Assembly (NCBI GenBank): GCA_902464375.1
Contig: CABQIM010000030.1
Location: forward strand, 1 to 19,180
Reading direction: 5' to 3'
DNA: 19,180 nucleotides
From: an uncultured bacterium
Lineage (GTDB): Bacteria; Cyanobacteriota; Vampirovibrionia; Gastranaerophilales; Gastranaerophilaceae
The notes under the pieces: model-generated
Seen by the model: only the letters and a program-made list of their open reading frames with translations
Database searches by the model: none
Told to the model about the DNA's origin: nothing
In this document: one piece after another, positions 13,600 through 19,180 of the stretch
Numbering within the stretch: position 1 is the first letter of the stretch
Layout: each line of letters begins with the position of its first letter
Position numbers and translations under genes: made by a program

Positions 13600-14949
13600 T
13601 TAATTCAATTTCGACTTCAAAATCCTTGCAGCAGATATCAAAATATCAATACTCGTAGAAAAAGGCGGAGCATATGTTAAATCAACATCAAGTAAGTCTT
13701 CTACACGCATACTGCTTAACAGCCCAACTGATACGGTATTAACTCGCTTGTCCGCATCTCCGCATCCGATGGCTTGTGCACCAAGAACTCTATGTGTGCG
13801 TCTATCTGCCACAAGTTTGAGCGTTACATTTTGGACTTCCGGCATGTATCCGGCTTTATCACGCTTTGTTATCACAACTGATACAGTGTCGAAACCAAGT
13901 TTTTGTGCTGCTTTTTCTGTCAAACCCGTCATAGATATGTTTAACGCATGGTACCTAAGTACCGCAGAATTAAGAATTCCTTCAAAATCTTCAACTCCCC
14001 CGCAAGCATTAATAGCTGCAACACGCCCTTCTTTATTTGCTGTTGATCCAAGTGGAAGCCAAACCGGAGTGAGAGAAATCATATTTATTTTTTCTACACA
14101 ATCACCGCAAGCGTAAATATCCGGAATATTTGTTTGCATACGACTGTTAACTTTGATTGCCCCAGTAGTACCAAGTTCAATCCCTGCATCAACTGCAATA
14201 TCTACAACAGGACGAACTCCGGCAGAAATAATAACCATATCGGTTTCAAATCCAAATCCTTTTTGAGTCACAATTCCATTAACTTTATCTTCTCCAACAA
14301 ATTCGCTTACTGAATCTTCGTTTAAAATTTTAACCCTATCATTAGAATTTTCTAGAATAAATGTTTGTATAAGAGAAGAAATTTCTTCATCAAAAACAGA
14401 TAGAATAAAAGCTGAACATTCAATTACTGTGACATTTTTCCCATTTTTGACAAACGCTTCAATTAATTCCACCGCAATATAACCACCACCGATTATGGTG
14501 ATATGATTTGATTTTTCCATAGCTTCTCTGATGTTTATGCCATCTTGAAGCGTTCTTAAAGTAAAAATATTTTTTAAGTTATTGTTTTTTATTTCCGGTT
14601 TATAAGGAAAAGAGCCTGTTGCAATTATAAGCCTATCATATTCTACAAAAAAGCATTTATTTGTTTCTAAATTTTTAACAAGAACTTTTTTATCAGCCGG
14701 AAGAATTTTCATGACTCTGTTTAGTGTATGAATATGAACACCACTTTTCTCAAATTCTTCTGTTGTTCTTACTATAAGCTTATGCCAGTCTTCAAAATCT
14801 CCTGCAATATAATACGGAAGTCCGCAAGAAGAGTAAGAGACACAAGTATCTTGAGTATAAATATGGACTTCTGCATCAGGCAGAAGTCTTTTTGACTTAG
14901 CTGCGGCTTTCGCACCTGCTGCAACACCACCAATAACTAAAATTTTCAT
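13600..14949 (-). CDS. CoA-disulfide reductase / NADH oxidase-like flavoprotein
   Basis: 449 aa from ATG 14949; an in-frame TTG two codons upstream (14955) is an alternative. It is a pyridine-nucleotide-disulfide oxidoreductase. The FAD-binding GGVAAGAKAA starts at 7, and the single redox cysteine is C42 in SYSSCGLPYYIAG, the signature of the CoADR/Nox/Npx group that uses one active-site Cys rather than a CxxxxC pair. The NAD(P)-binding IIGGGYIAVELIEA is at 152-165, the second FAD motif IYACGDCVE at 278-286, and a dimerisation domain fills the C-terminus. No rhodanese domain is attached. Whether it reduces CoA disulfide, persulfide, oxygen or peroxide cannot be told from sequence alone. It likely serves thiol/redox balance in an anaerobe. 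Confidence 0.88.
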   Translation of the reverse strand: MKILVIGGVAAGAKAAAKSKRLLPDAEVHIYTQDTCVSYSSCGLPYYIAGDFEDWHKLIVRTTEEFEKSGVHIHTLNRVMKILPADKKVLVKNLETNKCFFVEYDRLIIATGSFPYKPEIKNNNLKNIFTLRTLQDGINIREAMEKSNHITIIGGGYIAVELIEAFVKNGKNVTVIECSAFILSVFDEEISSLIQTFILENSNDRVKILNEDSVSEFVGEDKVNGIVTQKGFGFETDMVIISAGVRPVVDIAVDAGIELGTTGAIKVNSRMQTNIPDIYACGDCVEKINMISLTPVWLPLGSTANKEGRVAAINACGGVEDFEGILNSAVLRYHALNISMTGLTEKAAQKLGFDTVSVVITKRDKAGYMPEVQNVTLKLVADRRTHRVLGAQAIGCGDADKRVNTVSVGLLSSMRVEDLLDVDLTYAPPFSTSIDILISAARILKSKLN

Positions 14950-15007
14950 ACTCAAATTATGATATTAAGTGAAAATTTATACAATTAGACAGGTCGATAT
15001 TCATTAG

Positions 15008-15039
15008 AAAAGGTGGGAACCGCTTATGCTTTTCCCACC
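15008..15039 (-). terminator. Hairpin terminator after pilT (or REP-like hairpin)
   Basis: GGTGGGAA (15012-15019) pairs with TTCCCACC (15032-15039). On the minus strand the stem is followed by TTTTCT, and it lies 33 nt past the pilT stop. The T run is short. The GC-rich stem also resembles dispersed intergenic hairpins, so an element origin is possible. Confidence 0.55.
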
Positions 15040-15071
15040 CTACACAATTTTGATTAAATATTTTTGTTCTC

Positions 15072-16142
15072 TTAAGAGTTTTGCAATCCTCTCTTGAATT
15101 CTTCCGGTCTGCTTGAACGAGCAAGGGCATCTTCAAGAGTAATTTTCTTCTTCATGTACAAGTCACGCAAAGCCATTTCCAATGTTTGCATACCAAAACC
15201 TGAGTTTGTTTGCATTGTAGAATATATTTGAGCAGCTTTTGCTTCTCTAATCAAGTTTGCAATCGCAGGAATTACCAACATAACTTCTTGCGCCATTACA
15301 CGACCTTGTTTAGAACCATCAGCTTGAAGAAGCGGCAACAATGTTTGTGAGAATACAGCTACCAATGAGTTAGAAAGCTGAACTCTTACCTGTTGTTGTT
15401 GACCTTCCGGAAATACGTCGATAATACGGTCGATTGTTTGAGATGCAGAAGAGGTGTGCAAAGTACCAAATACCAAGTGACCTGTTTCTGCTGCAGTTAA
15501 CGCTAATCTAATTGTATCCAAATCACGCATTTCACCTACCAGAATGATATCCGGATCTTCACGAAGAGCAGACTTCAATGCGTTTGCAAAACTTCTTGTA
15601 TCCTGACCAAGTTCTCTTTGGTGAATGATAGAACGTTTTGACGGGTGAATAAATTCGATAGGGTCTTCAATCGTCAATATGTGTTCTGAACGTGTTTCGT
15701 TGATATAGTTAATCATCGCTGCCAAAGTTGTAGATTTACCGGAACCGGTAGGACCTGTTACCAAAACCAAACCACGAGGTTTTTCCGCAATTTTTCTAAC
15801 AGTATCTGACAAACCTAATTCTTTAAAAGAAGGAACCTTTGATGCAATTACACGGAATGCAGCTGCATAATTTCCTCTATCTTTATAAATGTTAACCCTG
15901 AAACGGCTCAAACCTTGAATTCCGTATGAAAAGTCAAGTTCCCAGTCCTGTTCAAGTTTACGTCTTTGTTCTTTGTTTAACATTGGGAATAAAAGTAATT
16001 CAACTTCTTCCGGTTTTAATGCAGGAACATCCATTCTTTGTAGATTTCCATCAATACGGACAACCGGAGGTAAGCCAGCAGAAATGTGTAAATCAGAACC
16101 TCTCTGTTTTACAACAACTTCTAAATATTTCTCTATAAGCAT
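15072..16142 (-). CDS. pilT: Type IV pilus retraction ATPase PilT
   Basis: 356 aa, normal length. PilT is the hexameric cytoplasmic motor that disassembles pili for twitching motility. Walker A is GPTGSGKST (130-138, K136). The Asp-box is around LTIEDPIEF (156-164). Walker B is DPDIILVGEMRD (196-207, E204), and the His-box GHLVFGTLHT (221-230) has H222 and H229. The C-terminal PilT hallmark AIRNLIRE reads AIANLIRE (293-300), followed by the STMQTNSGFGMQTLEMAL stretch that is specific to PilT rather than PilB. A gaggg ribosome site precedes the ATG, and a clear promoter lies 68 nt upstream. It is transcribed alone, ending before the oxidoreductase. Confidence 0.97.
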   Translation of the reverse strand: MLIEKYLEVVVKQRGSDLHISAGLPPVVRIDGNLQRMDVPALKPEEVELLLFPMLNKEQRRKLEQDWELDFSYGIQGLSRFRVNIYKDRGNYAAAFRVIASKVPSFKELGLSDTVRKIAEKPRGLVLVTGPTGSGKSTTLAAMINYINETRSEHILTIEDPIEFIHPSKRSIIHQRELGQDTRSFANALKSALREDPDIILVGEMRDLDTIRLALTAAETGHLVFGTLHTSSASQTIDRIIDVFPEGQQQQVRVQLSNSLVAVFSQTLLPLLQADGSKQGRVMAQEVMLVIPAIANLIREAKAAQIYSTMQTNSGFGMQTLEMALRDLYMKKKITLEDALARSSRPEEFKRGLQNS

Positions 16143-16209
16143 TAAGTAGCCCTCATTCTGTCTTATCGCGGATTATAATTCCGCTTTATAGCACTATTTC
16201 ACATGAAAA

Positions 16210-16238
16210 ACTATATCATAAAATTAAAGAATTGTAAA
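16210..16238 (-). promoter_or_regulatory. Sigma-70 type promoter of pilT
   Basis: On the minus strand TTTACA (plus 16233-16238) is followed after exactly 17 nt by TATAGT (plus 16210-16215). The leader then has an inverted repeat with GCGGA/TCCGC arms (16169-16185) before the gaggg ribosome site. The spacing and hexamers make this one of the clearest promoters in the window. Confidence 0.65.
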
Positions 16239-16278
16239 CTTTTTTATATAAAATCTACAATTATATATATTCACAAAG

Positions 16279-16315
16279 AGAAACGAGGCGCTGCCGTTGG
16301 CTGCGCCTCGTTTCT
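16279..16315 (-). terminator. GC-rich hairpin terminator of the YtxH/DUF948 cluster
   Basis: AGAAACGAGGCGC (16279-16291) pairs with GCGCCTCGTTTCT (16303-16315), and the loop can continue the stem as GCC-gtt-GGC after one T-T mismatch. Minus-strand transcripts run into it 18 nt after the last YtxH gene, and the 3' arm ends TTTCTCTTTG, a broken T tract. It separates this cluster from pilT. Confidence 0.65.
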
Positions 16316-16333
16316 AACCTACAAATTCAAAAA

Positions 16334-16603
16334 CTAACCTTCTAATTCTTCTTTTTGCTTGTTAAGCATATCTTGAATTTTACCCATAATTTCTTCGCTC
16401 TTTTCTTGAACATCAGAAACTATATTATCGGCTCTTCTTTGAATATCCTTTACTGTTTCATCAGTTTTTCTTGCAACATCAGAAGCCATTTCACCAATCA
16501 TTTCTCTTGTTTCTGCACCTGATTTTGGAGCAAGAAGAATACCTGCAACTGCACCAATTGCAGCGCCTACAGCAAAACCTGTTAAAAATTTTGATAATGA
16601 CAT
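16334..16603 (-). CDS. YtxH-like small envelope protein (copy A)
   Basis: 89 aa. Residues 5-25 are a glycine/alanine-rich membrane segment (KFLTGFAVGAAIGAVAGILL), followed at once by APKSGAETRE, the YtxH family hallmark (helix then AP-x-SG-x-x-x-R). The rest is a charged helix rich in Lys and Glu, with a heptad-like pattern, probably a coiled coil. The family's function is unknown; Bacillus YtxH belongs to a stress-induced operon. An excellent aaggag ribosome site precedes the ATG. It is the last gene of a four-gene minus-strand cluster and follows a DUF948-like gene by 62 nt. Confidence 0.85.
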   Translation of the reverse strand: MSLSKFLTGFAVGAAIGAVAGILLAPKSGAETREMIGEMASDVARKTDETVKDIQRRADNIVSDVQEKSEEIMGKIQDMLNKQKEELEG

Positions 16604-16665
16604 ATTATTTTCTCCTTCTATAGTAGTTTAACTTCTTTTTTAAGATTTTCTATTAACCAAACGCA

Positions 16666-17034
16666 TTACTTCTTTTTGGCAAAGAATTTAAAAGCAGAGC
16701 AAAGTCCGCCCATAAAACCTTTAGCCACTCCGCCTGTCACGGCAGAAACTTTTGTCAAAATTCTAAGAGGTGAATTTTTAATCATCTCTTTTACCTTGTT
16801 AACGCTCTCATCAGCTTTAATAATAATTCCGCTCACAATTTCTACAGATTTATTAATATTCTTCAAAGTCGGAACAAGTTCTGTTTTAACAATAGTAGCC
16901 GTTTCGTCAACATTTTTTGCAAGTTTTGATAAATCAAACAAAACTTTGATAAGCATTGCTCCAACAAGAATTACAATAACTCCGGTTGAATACGCCAAGA
17001 ATGTTAAACTTTGATATAATTGTGCTGTTTCCAT
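16666..17034 (-). CDS. DUF948-like membrane-anchored protein (copy A)
   Basis: 122 aa. One N-terminal membrane helix (about 12-34) is followed by a long amphipathic region, 'DLSKLAKNVDETATIVKTELVPTLKNINKSVEIVSGIIIKADESVNKVKEMI', which resembles the DUF948 family (methyl-accepting-protein-like helix of unknown role). The C-terminus is glycine-rich, then basic (CSAFKFFAKKK). aaaggg lies before the ATG. It sits between two YtxH genes on the same strand, 22 nt after one and 62 nt before the other. Confidence 0.8.
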   Translation of the reverse strand: METAQLYQSLTFLAYSTGVIVILVGAMLIKVLFDLSKLAKNVDETATIVKTELVPTLKNINKSVEIVSGIIIKADESVNKVKEMIKNSPLRILTKVSAVTGGVAKGFMGGLCSAFKFFAKKK

Positions 17035-17056
17035 TTATTTCCCTTTATTTTAAAAC

Positions 17057-17371
17057 TTAAAAATCGTAATCAGAAAGTTCTTCAAGTTCTTTTGCTTTTC
17101 TCATTTTTTTAGATTTTAGCATATTTGAGAACTTTTTGTACTGTCTTTCTAACTTATATCTCAATAAATCAATTGATTCCATAGCTTGTTTTTTAGCTTC
17201 ATTAACAGCCGGTGAATGTTTTTCAGCCAAATCACAAACTGTTTCTTTAACTTTTTCTCTCATTTCAGAGCCAGGGCGTGGTGCGAACAAAACACCTGCA
17301 ACAATTCCGCCTACAACACCGGCAAGAAGCCCCATTCCAAAGCCAAATGATGATTTATCTTTATTACTCAT
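17057..17371 (-). CDS. YtxH-like small envelope protein (copy B)
   Basis: 104 aa. The YtxH pattern is clear: a Gly-rich membrane segment (FGFGMGLLAGVVGGIVAGVLF, about 9-29), then APRPGSEMREKVKE. The remainder is a charged helix, and the tail ends in an acidic stretch (ELEELSDYDF). It resembles copy A in architecture but is clearly diverged in sequence outside the membrane and AP-G-ER motif. A good agaggt ribosome site is present. The gene is 37 nt downstream of the first gene of the cluster. Confidence 0.85.
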   Translation of the reverse strand: MSNKDKSSFGFGMGLLAGVVGGIVAGVLFAPRPGSEMREKVKETVCDLAEKHSPAVNEAKKQAMESIDLLRYKLERQYKKFSNMLKSKKMRKAKELEELSDYDF

Positions 17372-17408
17372 TTTGTACCTCTTTCTTCTCTAATATTTCG
17401 CTCACCCA

Positions 17409-17780
17409 TTATATCACATTTTGAAGGAGTGATAAACCCTTCATGGATAATTTGAATATTTTTGATTTCTTGATTTTTTTTGCAATCTTAAAGTTTAAAC
17501 TCCAAAACAAAATCATGGAAATCAATGTTTCTATTCTGGAACGTATGATATTATTCCTGATAGTTCTCAATTTTTCAACAAAAGCAGGAGCAAGTTCTGT
17601 CATCTGTACAGAAATTTCTCTTGTTAGAACCATGATATCTTTAATTTTTGGTTTTGCTTCTGTTAAAAAATTATTCCAGTATTTAATCTCTTTATCCATT
17701 TTTATCAAGTGGAAAATTATCGTAAACGCAATTATTACTTGTGAGACAAAAACGATAGCTGTAAATAAAGTAAATATCAT
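17409..17780 (-). CDS. DUF948-like membrane-anchored protein (copy B)
   Basis: 123 aa, assigned only by architecture and position. An N-terminal membrane helix (about 2-26) is followed by an amphipathic stretch 'EIKYWNNFLTEAKPKIKDIMVLTREISVQMTELAPAFVEKLRTIRNNI', like the helix of the second gene in the cluster but without obvious identity. A second hydrophobic region is possible at about 84-98, and the C-terminus is basic. It is the first gene of the minus-strand cluster; the ATG lies 78 nt from the divergent murT start. Confidence 0.65.
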   Translation of the reverse strand: MIFTLFTAIVFVSQVIIAFTIIFHLIKMDKEIKYWNNFLTEAKPKIKDIMVLTREISVQMTELAPAFVEKLRTIRNNIIRSRIETLISMILFWSLNFKIAKKIKKSKIFKLSMKGLSLLQNVI

Positions 17781-17796
17781 ATTTTTCCATTCATAT

Positions 17797-17826
17797 TTGT
17801 ACTATTATTAGATTATATTTTATAAT
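17797..17826 (+). promoter_or_regulatory. Candidate murT promoter in a shared divergent spacer
   Basis: TTGTAC (17797-17802) is followed after 18 nt by a perfect TATAAT (17821-17826). A minus-strand TATAAT (plus 17812-17817) lies in the spacer of this promoter and may serve the DUF948/YtxH cluster, though its -35 is poor. The two promoters would overlap and compete. Confidence 0.5.
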
Positions 17827-17858
17827 AGTATAAAAAGAAATACACTTGGAGGATTATT

Positions 17859-19169
17859 TTGGAAAAGCTTAGATTTTATTTATCTCTTGCTGTCGCAAAA
17901 TCAGCATATACGACACTTAAAGTCACAAAATTATCCTCCGGCACATCTATTATCGGACGAATAGTCCTAAAACTTTGTCCAAACTTCTTGCAAGATTGTA
18001 ACAAATATATTTCCACAAAAATTAATATAACTGGAACAAACGGAAAAACAACCACTTCCGGCTTAATCTCACACTTAATCACCCACTCCGGAGCAAGCGT
18101 TATCAATAATGCTATGGGAGCTAACATGCTTACCGGCGTTGTTAATGCACTTTCTGTTTCTCTTAATCCTTTCATAAAAACAGATTATTCAGTTATTGAG
18201 TCTGATGAAGCTTATTTAGCAAAGATTTATGACCGGTTCGAAGCAGATTATCTTGTCGTAACAAACCTTTTCCGTGACCAGCTTGATAGATACGGAGAGC
18301 TCGCTACAACAAAAAAATTAATCCAAGAAGGGATTGATAAAAAGCCAAATCTTACGCTTTTACTCAATGCAGACGACCCACTGGTAGCATCTTTTGAGGG
18401 ACAAAACAAGATTTATTACGGAGTCGAGAATGTCTATTACGCAAATGATAGCTTGAAAGCAAAATCATCAACAGAAGAAGCTTTTAACTGTCCTTGCGGT
18501 AAACCGTTAAAATATGAGAAGAAATTTTATGCTCAACAAGGTCATTATTACTGCGATTGCGGTTACAGAAGACCTGAACCTAAATATAAGGCAGATATTA
18601 CTTTGCACAAAGATTTTTCGATTATTAAAATTAACGGACAAAATTACGAAGTTCCACTGGTAGGTCTATTTAATGCTTATAACGCTTTAGCTGCGATTTC
18701 TTTATGCTTAGAATTAGGTATAAAAAATATAGAAAGTTCACTTAAAACATTTAAAGTTGCGTTCGGAAGAAGTGAAGTTAAATATTTAAACGGCAAAAGA
18801 ACATTAATTCAACTAATCAAAAATCCGATTGGAGCAAATGAAGTTCTAAAAACAGTGGATAAAAATTCTAATTTGCTAATTATTATTAATGATAATTATG
18901 CAGATGGTCGTGATGTTTCTTGGCTTTGGGATGCAGAATTTGAAACACTCAAAGATATTCAAAAAGAAATTGTTGTATCCGGTATCAGAGCTAATGATAT
19001 GGCACTAAGACTTAAATACGCAGGTGTTCCAACAGATAAAATTAAAATTATTCCGGAAATCAATAAAGCTGTTGAATACGTAGGACAGACCGCTCAAAAT
19101 GAAATTACAATCATGCCAACATATACGGCATTGTTGTATGTGAATAAGTTGAAGAGTTTGAAGAAGTAA
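17859..19169 (+). CDS. murT: MurT, lipid II isoglutaminyl synthase subunit
   Basis: 436 aa, normal length. With the glutaminase GatD, MurT amidates the alpha-carboxyl of D-Glu in lipid II, giving D-isoglutamine in the peptidoglycan stem. The Mur-ligase ATP site is GTNGKTTT (59-66). The central insertion has four cysteines, C211-P-C213 and C232-D-C234, forming the zinc ribbon typical of MurT. The C-terminal DUF1727 domain carries NDNYADGRDVSWLWDAEFE (344-362), which holds the conserved Asp thought to complete GatD's catalytic triad. The start is TTG, 6 nt after GGAGG (17848-17852). gatD normally adjoins murT and would be expected beyond the window end, 11 nt away. Confidence 0.96.
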   Translation: MEKLRFYLSLAVAKSAYTTLKVTKLSSGTSIIGRIVLKLCPNFLQDCNKYISTKINITGTNGKTTTSGLISHLITHSGASVINNAMGANMLTGVVNALSVSLNPFIKTDYSVIESDEAYLAKIYDRFEADYLVVTNLFRDQLDRYGELATTKKLIQEGIDKKPNLTLLLNADDPLVASFEGQNKIYYGVENVYYANDSLKAKSSTEEAFNCPCGKPLKYEKKFYAQQGHYYCDCGYRRPEPKYKADITLHKDFSIIKINGQNYEVPLVGLFNAYNALAAISLCLELGIKNIESSLKTFKVAFGRSEVKYLNGKRTLIQLIKNPIGANEVLKTVDKNSNLLIIINDNYADGRDVSWLWDAEFETLKDIQKEIVVSGIRANDMALRLKYAGVPTDKIKIIPEINKAVEYVGQTAQNEITIMPTYTALLYVNKLKSLKK

Positions 19170-19180
19170 AAATAATAATA

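Noticed and set aside
13748..14116. 122-aa plus-strand ORF
   Set aside because: It lies wholly antisense to the oxidoreductase gene, whose motifs are clear; no ribosome site and an odd composition mark it as a shadow.
16676..17014. 112-aa plus-strand ORF
   Set aside because: Shadow of the DUF948-like gene on the minus strand.
17443..17811. 122-aa plus-strand hydrophobic ORF
   Set aside because: Antisense to the first gene of the DUF948/YtxH cluster; the minus-strand gene has operon context and a better start. The plus-strand frame would run into the murT promoter region.

Overview
The window is AT-rich, densely coded, bacterial chromosomal DNA. The best guess for the source is a gut-associated Candidatus Gastranaerophilales / Melainabacteria (Vampirovibrionia) member. 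The reasons are the base composition, the mix of flagellar and type IV pilus genes with MurT, and two unknown proteins whose N-termini resemble the short '...NF/QFKG' leader I associate with hypothetical proteins of that lineage. This is inference from memory, not a database result.

Layout. Bases 1-53 hold the 5' part of a tRNA-Lys(CTT) gene on the minus strand. Bases 156-2174 hold three uncharacterised plus-strand genes: a 366-aa protein with a CheD/CNF-like Thr-Cys-His pattern, a small two-helix membrane protein, and a small lipoprotein overlapping it, ending at a weak terminator. A palindrome-rich spacer (2175-2485) precedes a NarL/FixJ response regulator, a soluble histidine kinase and the flagellar rod genes flgB, flgC and fliE (2486-6292), probably one transcription unit. 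The two spacers inside the rod genes each carry a copy of a 40-nt hairpin repeat, and a diverged copy follows gatB. A compact HEPN/MNT toxin-antitoxin pair (6386-7088) comes next, tail-to-tail with a zinc-ribbon/DUF4234-like membrane protein, followed by an agmatinase-nth pair on the minus strand.

From 9386 to 13391 a plus-strand cluster encodes a SAM methyltransferase, a GT-C type membrane glycosyltransferase, a YraN-family nuclease-like protein and GatB, closed by a very strong hairpin terminator. On the minus strand follow a CoA-disulfide-reductase-like flavoenzyme, the retraction ATPase PilT with its own well-formed promoter, and a four-gene cluster that alternates DUF948-like and YtxH-like envelope proteins. 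The window closes with murT on the plus strand, divergent from that cluster; its partner gatD would be expected just outside.

Themes are surface motility (flagellar rod, twitching ATPase, a two-component system placed at the head of the rod genes, and a possible CheD-like deamidase) and cell-envelope work (MurT, the glycosyltransferase, the DUF948/YtxH set). The least explained items are the CheD-like protein, the hairpin repeats embedded in the flagellar genes, the 20-bp perfect palindrome upstream of the regulator, and the duplicated DUF948/YtxH module. All coordinates were read by eye from the sequence; no search was run.
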